From: Circinella minor | Taxonomy: Eukaryota; Mucoromycota; Mucoromycetes; Mucorales; Lichtheimiaceae | Assembly: GCA_016758965.1 (NCBI GenBank) | Contig: JAEPRB010000025.1 | Coordinates: 235,997 to 299,996, forward strand | Direction of reading: 5' to 3' | DNA length: 64,000 nt | Shown: piece after piece, positions 11,731-22,474 of the stretch | How the letters are laid out: every line of letters begins with the position of its first letter | Numbering within the stretch: position 1 is the stretch's first letter | Program-made: the position numbers and the translations under genes | Notes under the pieces: model-generated | Databases searched by the model: none | What the model was told of the DNA's origin: nothing | Seen by the model: the letters and a program-made list of their open reading frames with translations, nothing else

Positions 11731-11889
11731 TTAAAGTATTAGTTGATCTCTTTGCAAGAAGTCTTGAGTCACCCACCGGCTCTGAACTGCTTCGTCTACA
11801 GGCTATAGTTTGGAAATGGTTTAAGCAAGCTGCGTAAAAAAGAGTAATCTGAATGTAGGCCTTCAGAACTTTATCAATTAATACTTTAA
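11731..11889 (+). mobile_element. MITE-like element around repeat copy 2, TTAA ends
   Basis: Copy 2 is bounded by TTAAAGTATTAGTTGAT on the left and its near-perfect inverse ATCAATTAATACTTTAA on the right (one mismatch in 17). Both ends finish in TTAA, the target duplication of piggyBac-type elements (established knowledge). The total is 159 bp with no coding capacity. Copy 1 has weaker inverted ends and no flanking TTAA pair, so the mobile-element reading rests mainly on this copy. Confidence 0.5.
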
Positions 11890-12504
11890 CAAACGAATGA
11901 AGAAATAACATGAGATAAGTAACACATTCTTTTTCATATATATATATTAATTGTAATGGTTTCTAATGAATTTCAATATTTTTTTTTTCTTTAAAAAAGA
12001 GGTTATTAAATTACGTATGTGATGACTTCTTATTCTCGATACACTATCCCTTCTTCTACAGTCTTTTTTTCTAAAAATGACCAACTCAAGCAAACGTACG
12101 CGAAATAATGTAAACAACCACGGTAAGAGGTATATGGAAGAGCAGAATATCACATAAAAGAACTGATGTTATTAATTAAAACTAATAGCTTTGGCGTGTT
12201 TATAGTTTGTGCAAGGAAAGAAAGAACAAATTTTCGAATTTTCATAAGAGCTTATGATGTAATGTTCACTGTTTATTAAATATAGCAGTTTATCCTATGT
12301 TTACATTATTATATAGAAGGTTTCAGCAATTTGTGTAAAGAAATATATTTATTTTCGTCAAACGAATCCCTACTTCTTTCTTCGATATATAAACTACTCT
12401 CAAAACCCTTGATATAAAAAAATGACAAAATCATTTTTGGTTATATACTATTTACATTACTATATTAAAAAAGAAAATGTTTTTTTATTCATAAATGATT
12501 GATT

Positions 12505-14375
12505 TTATCGATGGGAGATGTAAATATGGCAGTTGGGAAGCGGGTATAAATGATATGTTCGGTATATGGATTTATGAGACGAGGACGAGCATGAAGAAGG
12601 AAAGAATTTGGTAAGTTGGTTAAAAATGGTGTCTTGGAAAAAGGTTTGTAACGAGTGCGTGAATCGGGGTGAATGTGGGTGATGGTAGAGATCGAAGTGA
12701 ATGATTTGTAAATAAGGAATTTCAGCTAAAGTAGCCAAAATTACCTCAGTGACGTGCTGTTCCCAGTATACAACATGTAGTTGTTGGCACTGGGCAATGA
12801 AAGGAGCGAAAATGTTTATTGCGACGCCAGTTTGTCGATCTCTCCCCAAGGCACGCGTATATGGAGAAATTCCATTGAGGTAATTTATGTTGATTACTGG
12901 TGCCTGGGGAGTGTGTATGTCGTAGTCGACGAAGATCACTTGAAGTGGATGTTGTAGGATATGAAGATCGTGACATAATGGACGCCCTATAGCATCATTG
13001 CCGGATATCGTAAAGAACTGTAATGATGTATGACACGTTCAATAATATCGGCAACATGATTTCGAAACATGTCCTCCCAATATAAAAATTCCGGTGCCTT
13101 TTGACCTTTCTTTCGCAACATTGGTACGCCCAATCGTTTTTGAAGATAATCTTCGAGTACTCCATGTCCATCACTTGTATTATACAGACTATATAGCCGT
13201 TGTACTTATTCACGTGCTTCAGGTATTATTGTTATTGGTTTAGGGAAATCCCGCCCACCATCCTTTGGCTCCTATGTTGGTATTCCTGCTCCCAATCACT
13301 GGCATGCCACCAAGAAAATTTCATATGGAGATCAAGGGACGTTGTGAGTCTGGTAATAAAAGAAATTAGGTTGCGTAGATGAAGAAGATAGGTGAAAATG
13401 TATATTCGGCGAAGATGTAAGTTACGTAAAGTGGTATTTGTTGGATCAGATTGAAAAGATGTGAGGGTTGTCAGAAGAGAATGTAGTTTGTTGTAAAAGA
13501 AGGTTGCGTAATGTGGTAAAGTTTAATAGAAAAAATACATATCACATGTGTTAATCGACGTTTTTTAGTTACTTAAATTAGTTTAGGATAAAAAAACATT
13601 ACATACCTGCTGTTTCAGTTTGACAATGACGGCCGATACAGTTAAACCCCGTTTTTTGCACAGGTGGGATTTGGCTTGAAAGTAGTGCAAAAACCGGGGG
13701 TGTGCAAAAAGTGGGGTCGAAAACATAGTAAAATCAGAGTGGGATTTTTCCTAAAAGGTGTGCAAAAAGAGGGGTTGTGCAAAAACGGGGGTGCAAAAAA
13801 CGGGGTTTTACTGTAATCAATGATGTAAAATACACCATTGCCAGTGACATCACAATATTCGGTAGGTTTTTCGATGTTGCTTTTGTATGGAAAAGAAGCT
13901 TTTTTTGATAATCTTAAATGACCTAAAGAAAAAATATTGTTAATTTTAACAAAGGCATGATGCTACACACAAACTTGGATTTATTTACTTATACTTTGTA
14001 AAAAGTATGTGCAACAATTAGTATGTTGGCAGATAGAGGAGCAACCGACATAGTTAACAGCTGCTACCGCCTGTAAAATATACAGATAATAGGTTAAAAA
14101 GAAATCAATTCTCATAGGCAATCCATGAAGCCACCGTCGAACCAAGGGCCGTTCTTCAATGTTGCTGAGATTTTGGGGCAAGGGTGTTTGTTGGAAAAAG
14201 ACGTCTTTCATCTTCACGCAGACAACGTTCTTAGTTGATTGCACCAGTAACGGCCTACATCGAGACATTGAATAAATTGAGGAAAATGGAGAGCTGAAAA
14301 GGTAGTAAGGAAAAGCTCATTAGGAAGATCAGGCAAAAAGTCAAAAGAGTCTTGGTGTTGATTTTCTTGATTCAT
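12505..14375 (-). pseudogene. F-box/LRR protein pseudogene
   Basis: The minus strand starts at ATG 14375 and reads a clean F-box within the first 50 residues (LPDLPNELFLTTFSALHFPQ, then CLDVGRYWCNQLRTL). After this it hits TGA codons and shifts frame (continuing near 14250-14100 as FFQQTPLPQNLSNIEERP). A piece bounded by a TTTAG acceptor (about 13925) and a GTATGT donor (about 13606) is split by a 175-bp MITE. Further down come leucine-rich stretches (TTLRNLHLRRIYIF, LLHLRNLISFITRL) at 13440-13270 and LRR-like sequence to 12505 in two alternating frames. F-box/LRR proteins are SCF ubiquitin-ligase substrate adaptors; this copy is clearly dead. Confidence 0.7.
13639..13813. mobile_element. 175-bp MITE, TA target site, pogo/Tc1-mariner-type ends
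   Basis: The left end CAGTTAAACCCCGTTTTTTG and the inverse of the right end CAGTAAAACCCCGTTTTTTG are 20-bp terminal inverted repeats with one mismatch. TA lies immediately outside both ends (13637-13638 and 13814-13815), matching Tc1/mariner/pogo insertion. The interior holds further copies of the GTGCAAAAA(C/G)-GGGG unit on both strands and no coding frame. It sits inside what was an exon of the F-box pseudogene. Confidence 0.85.
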
Positions 14376-15067
14376 GGTAGTTGTTATAGACTAAAACCAA
14401 GTTTATAGTAAGATTTGTTTTTTTAGATCAGAATTGATACAGTAAAGTAAAAATAATAAAAAATGAGAAGAACGTGACAAAGAGGTGATTGTTTTGATTT
14501 AGCATTTTATAAACAAATTTATAATTATGGTATTCTTATCATTTCATTGTTCTCATATGAAGCGGAGTTCATGGACGTGATGGAAGTAGATATCCCGGTT
14601 CATGCGTACCTGTTTGATACAGGAGCGCTTCTTCAAAAAGTTCGGGCTCACTTCATTAGATGCTGTACTATACATGGAAAGTCATTACGTAAAAATAAAA
14701 GAAAAAGCAAATGACGCTATGAACCAACAAGTTCGATCCGGTTTGCAAGACTTTTGTACAAGTTGAGAGTAACATATTCTAAGTAACTTTATTGATGTAC
14801 TGTAGTATACAGTATCACGGTCAGATTCGTTTTATTATTGAATTCGCATGATTTATTTTAGTATATCAATATATTATATACACTTTTTTAGATTACCTTT
14901 TTTTTTAAAAAAAAAAAAAAATCATGGCCTTACGTAGAGGAGTCGAAGAAATATTATATATAATTGAGCCAGTTTATTATATATACATTTAGATAAAAAG
15001 GTTACATATGTGTAATGTTATTATCAAAGTAGATAAATATATTAAAAAGAATGTATTTATTTTGATG
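14376..15067. other. Intergenic, no gene seen
   Basis: Upstream flank of the F-box pseudogene and downstream flank of the acetyltransferase gene. It contains T/A homopolymers near 14890-14925. No frame over about 50 codons has protein-like composition. Confidence 0.5.
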
Positions 15068-15846
15068 TTAATTAATAAATTTATATGATTCTTCTTGAAA
15101 TGGTTCAAATGTAGGACGTTCTTGATTTTGTACATTTGTTTCTTGAATAATATATTGAAAGGTTAAACCATCAATAAATCGACCAAAGTTATAAGCCCAA
15201 TATTCCATTTTACCACAATATTGAAATTTAAATGATTCAAATAATTTAACAGAAGCTGTATTTGTTGATGCTATATAAACTATTATTATATATTTTACAT
15301 GAAGTCAATATTTTTTTGTTCTATTTTTCGTCGTTTTATAATACATATTCAAGAGAAGAAGAGAGTTTACCAATAACATTTTTAAATTTTTGTTCTTTTG
15401 CCATATTTAGTAATTCAGAAACAAGTACACGACCTAAACCACGTCGACGATGAGCTGAACTAATATAAATAGCAAGCATGGTTGTTCTATGTAGTGTTGA
15501 TTTATTATACAAAAAAAGTCAATGTTGATACACATACTCAAAATGATTTCTCTCAAGTATAAAATAAATAAACTTACAAATTAAAGACAGGGTATGGATA
15601 TGCACTAGTTAAATAAGCATAAGCAATAGGTTGATCTGTTATCTTATTGCAAATAACAATAGCTGGATATCCTTTTGAATGACATAATTGATACCATTCT
15701 TTAATATAATCCAATGTTACTGTTTCATAATAAAGTAAAGTAGATTGATCGAGAACACATTCATTAAAAATATCAAGAATAAATGATAAATCTTGTTCTT
15801 TTACTAAACGAATTATATAATCATCAGCTAAAGTAATAATACTCAT
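15068..15846 (-). CDS. GNAT-family N-acetyltransferase
   Basis: Three exons on the minus strand, 15846-15578, 15486-15371 and 15270-15068, join in phase to 195 residues. The order of elements fits GCN5-related N-acetyltransferases: an N-terminal helix/strand region (IIRLVKEQDLSFILDIFNEC), a central strand (PIAYAYLTSAYPY), the acetyl-CoA binding motif A (RRRGLGRVLVSELL, about residues 104-117) and a motif-B type end (NTASVKLFESFKFQYCGKM). The final part (YWAYNFGRFIDGLTFQYII) resembles the phosphinothricin/MNAT branch, which acts on small molecules or amino acids; that sub-family call is inference. Intron 2 uses GTAAAC as donor. The gene is convergent with nothing and lies head-to-tail with the membrane protein gene on the same strand. 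Confidence 0.85.
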
Positions 15847-16241
15847 TTGTTTTTATCTTGAATAGAAAGGAGAAATCTGAGCCCCCTGTTTTTTTTATAT
15901 AAAAATATCCTTGTTACACAAAATAGAAACTTTAGATTCTCCCCCCCTCAATTAACTTTTAAGTTATAATTACTGCGGTACATGATAAATGATACGGTAT
16001 TGATTAGTAATCAATATTCAGGTTCATTCAAGTATTTTTTATGTGTAAGGGAAAAAAGAAAAAGATTTGTGAATGAAAAAATGAAAAGATCAGGTATATA
16101 TTTGATATCAATGCTGGTATATAATGTTATTTTGTTTCAGTGCAAATTATTTACAAATTGTTATATGTGTTTTATAATATATGTTATGTCGTGTGTGTGT
16201 GTGTGTGTGTGTGTGTATTGAAAAGGAAAAAATTAAAGGTA
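15847..16241. other. Intergenic with (GT)n microsatellite
   Basis: Upstream flank of the acetyltransferase gene and 3' flank of the membrane-protein gene. A GT dinucleotide run spans about 16191-16217. Nothing else seen. Confidence 0.6.
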
Positions 16242-18556
16242 TTACTTTCTTGATGCTAATGATGATGATCCTATCCACCATTTTGTTGCCCATCCAAATA
16301 ATCCTTCTCCTGGTTGTTGTTGTTTTTGTGTATGACGCGTTGTACTTTGATAACTAGATATATTACTTGTTTCTTCTACTACTGGTTCCAATGGTATCAT
16401 TCTAGGATCATTGGATGTACCTTGTTGATGCGTTGGAGACCATAACATTGTATTTCTTCTTGCATCACCATCAAGATAATTTTCTTCTTTTGATCTTTTA
16501 CTTCTTGAATCATAAAACATATTATTATTATTATAATAAGGAGATGAAAGCATTGTTGTATTAGTAGCTATTGTAGTAGGAGGAAGAGGAGGATATTCAT
16601 CTTCACAATAATCTGATGGTTGTTTATAATAAGTAAAATAGATTAAGAGAAAAATAATAATAATCAACCCCCATCCACCAATAATAATACAAAGTACAGT
16701 TAAAGGACCTAAAATGGCTGCTGCATTTGTATCACTTAAAACTGCAACTAAAACAGAAGTCCATAATATACAACTGAATGAAGCTGTTCGAAAATAATTG
16801 ATCTATTATATATATATATGTATATATATATGTATATATATATTATTTTGTTAATAATAAATAACAATTCATTAAAAAAAATAGCAATTTACCTTATCAA
16901 CGTAACAGGGTCTTGCTTTTATATTATAACATATCATGGTTAATAAAATCATAATAGATAAAATAGCTCGCATTCTATTTTTTTGACTTGTTGTTTCTAC
17001 TAATAAATAAACAATAGCAAGAAAAAGACCTATATTTTATATTTTTTTTATATATATTAAAAGAGAGATAAGATAATCTTAAAAACATTTCAAAAATAAT
17101 AATAATAATTTACCCATATTTTTTATAAAAGCAACACTAATTGATTTAAATGCAATTTCATTATGCTTAGGTATTCTTTCATAACTTGTTAAAAAGATAG
17201 TTAAAAGAAAATAAGCAATAATATATCCTCCTAAAGAAGTCCAAAGATAAAGTTGTTGTGATATATCGGATGAATGACAACGTAAAGTATTTGAAAATTC
17301 ATTACTTGGTACATTCAGTGTTTGACAAGCTGCAGAACTTACAAATGTTGTCTTGAATAATAATAATAATAATAATAATATATATATATATATATACAGT
17401 ATATTAAAAAAAATGTCAATGAAAAGGTCTTCTTTTAAAACAGATATTAATAATAATAACTTACAAGTACAGGTATATACAAAAGAGTCTAAATTTATAA
17501 GTTAGTTTTATATAATGGAATGATGAAAAAAAAAAGATTATGGGCAAATTAAAGAGCGGAACTTACTGTAACAGGAATACACCAGTGAACCCATCGTGTC
17601 GGGATTTTATAAGGTCGCCAAATATTTATACAATGTACTATCACTGCAATGAATAAACCAAGCACAGAAGTTGTAAATACAGTCCAAACAGAATATGTAT
17701 ACCAAGTAGGTGTACGCATATCAGGCATAAATCCTCCTGCATTCATTACAATAGTCACCAAATCAAAAAAATTTCCATGTTCTTCATTGTTGTTATCATT
17801 AGTATTATTATTATTACTCGTGTCGTTGTTGTCATTAGTATTAAACAAGTTGACAGTAATAAGGTCCCTGAGTGGAAAAACCAACAATTGAAAAAATTCA
17901 ATAATGAGAATGGCAATTTGTACCCAGTTTGTCCACATTTTAGAATCCCAATCTTTGAATCGTGTTTTATAAACAGCATGCATATGAGCATCGTCACTAC
18001 CAAATAATTCTTTTCGTTCCTTGTAATAACACCGTTGACGCGTAATCAAGTATAAATTGACACAAAGGACAAATACAAATAAAAATGTTTGAAGAATAAA
18101 AGAAGATGGACCTTGGTTGGTTTGGGATGATGAAGAGGCGACGGTACCAATAAGAACAATAAAAGAAACCAACATAACAATAATACAAACAAGTGAAAAG
18201 AGATGATAAAGTTTATAAGCATACACTTTACGATGTTCATGAGATTGTTGATGTTGTTTTTTGGTGAAAAGAATATAAATCATATTGACAATAGGTATTC
18301 GAAAGATTGTTTTCACTTGATCTTTTAAATTTTGAACTAATTGATCAATTTCTTTTTGATCTTCCACTTGTTCTTCTCGACGTTGTTGAGCTGGTACTTT
18401 ATGCCATCGTGTAATCCAAAGATAGAAAATAACTGATAATAAAATGATAAATATGACCGAGAAAAATAAAATGATAGAAGCAAGATCATTGGTAGGTCTT
18501 CCGGAAGTATCTTGTTGTTGATATCTTGCAAACCCAATAGTAGAATTGACTGGCAT
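16242..18556 (-). CDS. Multi-pass membrane protein of unknown function (about 11 TM)
   Basis: Five exons, 18556-17567, 17488-17465, 17351-17114, 17029-16893 and 16802-16242, close in frame to 649 residues. Exon 2 is only 24 nt and encodes eight residues (TLLYIPVL) inside a membrane segment. Hydrophobic segments lie near residues 27-49, 119-143, 154-176, 208-228, 289-312, 320-350, 376-398, 414-435, 443-460, 475-490 and 497-525. Between the fourth and fifth is an Asn/Asp-rich hydrophilic loop. Conserved-looking features are WRPYKIPTRWVHW and CYNIKARPCYVDKINYFRT, with paired Cys. A 125-residue soluble tail with a basic patch (SRSKRSKEEN) and a TRHTQKQQQ stretch follows. I do not recognise the family. 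A receptor- or channel-like role at a cell membrane is possible but unproven. Confidence 0.8.
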
Positions 18557-20190
18557 GAATATGTATATATTTATATATATATATATATAGGTATTGTTGT
18601 TGTCGTAAGATATAATAGTGTTTGGATGGATAATATAAAAAATTATCGGCCTTTTTTTTTTTTTTTTTGGTGATGAGAGTGGATTGAGTGAATATTATTT
18701 CATATAGAATATTAAAAAAAAAAGTTACTTGTTGGTTGATTTTATTACAAATCGAAAAAAAAGAAAAGGAAAAAAAAGAGAAAGAGAAAGAGATTTATTA
18801 TCTGTTGTTGTTGTTGTTGTTGTTGGTATTATTATTATTATTATTTTGGTTTGTAAAAACCTGGTCCAAAAGAAGATTTTCCATTCATGGGGATTGCCTT
18901 TCTGGGAAGCATGTTTTTTTTTTTTTTTTTTCCCTTATAATTTTTTTTTTCTGTCAACAATTCTATGAATCTTAACAAGTTTCCTGCGTCATAAAGTCTT
19001 CCTTCTTGGTAATTATGCTTGATCCTCATTATTATTATTATGTATTATAACTTTACTATGATACATTTTTTGTTTTGTTTTTGTTACACAAGAAAAACTG
19101 TTTGAATTTTTTACTCATAAACATTGACGGTAACTTGATTTTAAAAACTGTTGTGTTTATCTCCTGATTCTTTATAATACGTAGCGACATTAATAATTCG
19201 ATTATAATGGTTGCTTTGATACATACATCATCATAGTATTATGAATCGAACACAGATAAATAATTGTTCTGTGGAGGAAAAAGCTAAATGTCTGTGTATG
19301 TTTGATTGATAATTCCTTTTTTTTTTTTAACATGGCTTGGCATGCTTACTTGGTCATACATGCATTGGTCAACTCAAGTCATTTACTGTCATGATATAAA
19401 CCGCTACATCCTGGATGTAATAATTTTTCATTGAGAAAAGCTTTTGAAAAGATACGTACAACAATCATATGTTGCTTCATGCCCTCACGTTGCTACGTTT
19501 CTTTTTTACTTTGTTATTCTTTTACTAAAAGTATCTAGAATAAAGTATTTTTAGATTGATCATCTAAACCAGTCTTTAAATTATACACTGAATATAGTAT
19601 TCAATAATCTACTTATTGTGGCATTATCTACTAGTACTTCATCGTAGTAAGTCTTTTTTTTTTTACCGTCTTATTCACTAGTTGTTAATGAAGCATCAAG
19701 TCGAACGTCTAAATACGCTACATGTATACTTGTACTATTTACTTTTGAAATACGTATATTTAAATTCACTGTAAAGGAATTTTTTTTTTAAAAAAAGAAA
19801 GAATTGGTTATAAACTAGTATAACCAATCATTAAGTACTGATAACAAAAGGATATTAATAGAAAGTGAGTCAAAAAGAAAAAGAACGACAAATAATATAG
19901 AGATTATACTATGTAAATAAAATACAATATGATACAGCCTGTATTTACTCATACGTACGTAGTCGGGTAAAACTGTATATATGACACGACATTTGTTATT
20001 GTATTTTTTTTTGTTTGATTGGACATGAACGTTAGTGGGATAAAGAAAATAGCGAAATAACGCCATGACAACAACCATGCGTTACTATAGTAATCTATAT
20101 ATCTGTATTTTACATCATCAAGAAAATTTCTTCCCCTAGAATCTAAAATAGCAATAAATGTACATGGATATTGCTTATGAGTAAAATGAT
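18557..20190. other. Intergenic, no gene seen
   Basis: A divergent-type spacer between the membrane protein gene (minus) and the CENP-P-like gene (plus). It contains poly-T tracts (18651-18669, 18916-18931), a GTT/ATT microsatellite (18802-18846) and several ACGTA motifs. Frames found here are short and of low complexity. Confidence 0.6.
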
Positions 20191-20242
20191 AACGCGATAT
20201 CCCCAATTTCGCGTCTCTTTTGTCTTCCAGAAAATATCGCGC
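20191..20242 (+). promoter_or_regulatory. CpG-rich E2F/MBF-like motif cluster upstream of CENP-P-like gene
   Basis: Within 130 bp of the start codon, three GCG-containing motifs cluster in AT-rich DNA: AACGCGAT (20191-20198), TTTCGCG (20207-20213) and ATCGCGC (20236-20242). TTTCGCG and ACGCG are the cores of E2F and fungal MBF/MCB sites, which drive G1/S transcription (established knowledge). A kinetochore gene is a sensible target; function here is inference. Confidence 0.45.
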
Positions 20243-20316
20243 TGGGTTTTTTTTTGAATTACACTTTTATCTTTTTTTTTTTTCCTTTTCTTTATAATAC
20301 TCCTTTTAATTCAAAA

Positions 20317-22090
20317 ATGACTGAATCCGATAATGGATCTGAAGAATTTCCTTTTGATTATCGAACAACCAACGATCGATTTCAAGAAAAATTACGTGAA
20401 GCTCAAGAAAGTGCCATCAATCGTCAAATTGAAAGAGATATTGTATGTAATAAAAAAAAAACAATGTTAAAAAAAAGAGAAACCTTTTTTTTTTCAAATA
20501 CTTAATTACATATTCTCTTACCTTTTTTTTTTTTTTTTTTTTGGTTGTGGTGGTTATTTAATTTATAGGGACAAAATCAAGATGAAATTGACTTGTCTTT
20601 AGAAGCTGAATATGGAACTTTAGAATTAAAAGTAAAAGCTGCTGAAAAAGAAGTTGAAAAATTACGTGAAAAATTAGAACAACGTAAAAAAAGAAGAGAA
20701 TATGAAGCTGGTTTATCTAAAATGACACCAGAAGAACGTGCAGATGCTATGGAATTAGAACATCAAGTATATAATGAGGATGATGATATAAATGATATGG
20801 AAGTGATATTGTAAGTTAATAAATAAAAAAAAAAATAAGAAAAAGAAATATATAATTTATACCTTTTTTTTTATATAGTGATTATTTAATTCATATTGGA
20901 AGTGCGCCATTACCTACTAATGCTGCTGATTTATCTGGAGGAAATTTCGTACAACCCCATAGTGAAATTCGTGAAAAAGTATTGAATAATCCAAAGGTAA
21001 ATTATCAGAACAAAACTAAGAATAGAACTCGAATAGTATTTAAAATTTTTTAATAATATTTTTTATTAGGTGTTGGAACAAATTGATTATTCACATATAA
21101 AACTAACACGAACAAATAATGAAATAATAAAAAGTATTAATAATGATGATAATGATAATACTGGTAAAGTAACATATACATAGAATACATAGGATTGTAA
21201 AGTAGGAATATATTAATGGGGGGGTTTTTTTTTGAATTTAATAATAGATAATGTACGACGATGTGAATTAATAGGAACTGTATATGATCAAGCCTTTACA
21301 GTTTATTTCGAGGTTCTTGAATCTAAACTTTTAATACAAACATTATCATTTACTGTCAGTGTAGATATGCAAGTCGATACAAATCCATTATTAGAATTGT
21401 AAGTTAATTCTTATTTAGTCTTAAGTGAATAGGTTTTATATCAAGTAAAATAGATTGATCTTTTTTTGTTTTTGTTTTTGTTTAAATAGAATCAAACGGG
21501 AATGTGATCTTTTAGGATTTTTTCGATTATTAATACATTATGCAAAACTCGATTATGAAAGAAAATCAACGTTTCAAAGACTTAAAGATTTTTATGACTC
21601 TCAATCTATTTCGGTAGAACAAGTAGAATTGGATCAATTGAAATTTAAACACGTCAAGTACGTCTTTTTTATATATGTAATTAGTACCATGTGACAATAA
21701 AAATGACTCACTGATAATACAATTTATCTGATATAGTGATGATTTAATGGATAAATCATTAGAAGTCGTATTGACATGGAGAAATGGAATGGAATTGACT
21801 GATAAAATTAGTAATATCACCAATTTATGTGAATTAGTGAAACCTGAAGTATCTATTCAAATGAATGGTAAGTAAAATGAATTTCTATCTTTCTAATCTT
21901 AATATAATTTGATAATTTATTTTTTAAAATTTTTTAATTAGGTATAGAAAATAATGAAATAAATAATTTATCTGAAATTTTTCGACAATTATTAAATGCT
22001 AAAGGTGTTTACATGGCAACACAACTTACTGTAAGTGGTGTACTTCGATCAGAACAACAACAACAACATTTATCCGAAAGTAGTTCATAA
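20317..22090 (+). CDS. CENP-P-like inner-kinetochore (CCAN) subunit
   Basis: Eight exons (20317-20442, 20569-20810, 20879-20996, 21070-21163, 21248-21398, 21490-21657, 21737-21867, 21942-22090) join in phase to 392 residues. The N-terminal half is acidic and coiled-coil (about residues 48-85, LKVKAAEKEVEKLREKLEQ). The C-terminal half has the strand-rich core typical of the CENP-P/Ctf19 RWD-type fold, including CELIGTVYDQAFTVYFEVLE, SFTVSVDMQ and the family-like block LLGFFRLLIHYAKLDYERKS-TFQRL. CENP-P partners with CENP-O in the constitutive centromere-associated network that links centromeric chromatin to the outer kinetochore (family knowledge). Length and the coiled-coil-then-RWD layout agree. 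CENP-O or another RWD kinetochore protein is the main alternative. An AATAAA lies at 22252-22257. Confidence 0.7.
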
Positions 22091-22474
22091 TAATCATTTC
22101 ATTTATATATCCTTCTTCTTCATCCTCCATATTTCTTTGTATTCTCTTAATACTTTATTTTAATGTACATATTATAAATAATATATAAATATAATTTATT
22201 ATTATTATTATTATTATTGACTGACTTAAAAGATTACTATGTATCGAATTGAATAAAAGTGGGTGAGTGGGTGTGGATGGGGTTATAGGATATCCATTTG
22301 ACTTTAATTCAACAAAAATTCGAAATCCCGCAAGGATATTTTTAACTGTCACAAAACAGCCTCTAGGCTTTCAATATCAAAGTCTACCTTTATAGACTTT
22401 CTTCTCTCTCTCTTTTTTTTTTTTTTTATTTCGACACGCGATCTTCCGCTAACTTTTTTTTTCCCTTTAAAACA
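22091..22474. other. Spacer carrying the Snu114 promoter
   Basis: The first part is the 3' flank of the CENP-P-like gene with an ATT microsatellite (22196-22217). The part nearest the Snu114 start is a C/T-rich leader (22391-22429 and 22453-22470), a pattern repeated just before the start codons of several genes in this window. Confidence 0.5.

Larger units (their letters stand above)
10888..12504. other. Non-coding, holds a tandem repeat
   Basis: Apart from the 146-bp repeat pair at 11561-11884 I see no gene. Two minus-strand frames (11398-11598, 11696-11911) share residues only because they cross the two repeat copies. The rest is AT-rich with TA-rich tracts (11265-11280, 11936-11950). Confidence 0.5.

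Noticed and set aside
12995..13213. 72-residue minus-strand frame as a small independent gene
   Set aside because: It is one of several alternating frames across the F-box/LRR pseudogene; the neighbouring frame is equally protein-like.
17649..18007. Plus-strand frames inside the membrane-protein gene
   Set aside because: They are shadows of the minus-strand exon, generated by its Asn/Asp codon runs.
18688..18975. Leu/Phe-rich membrane-like frame
   Set aside because: It is made of GTT/ATT microsatellite and poly-T; no splice sites or homologous look.
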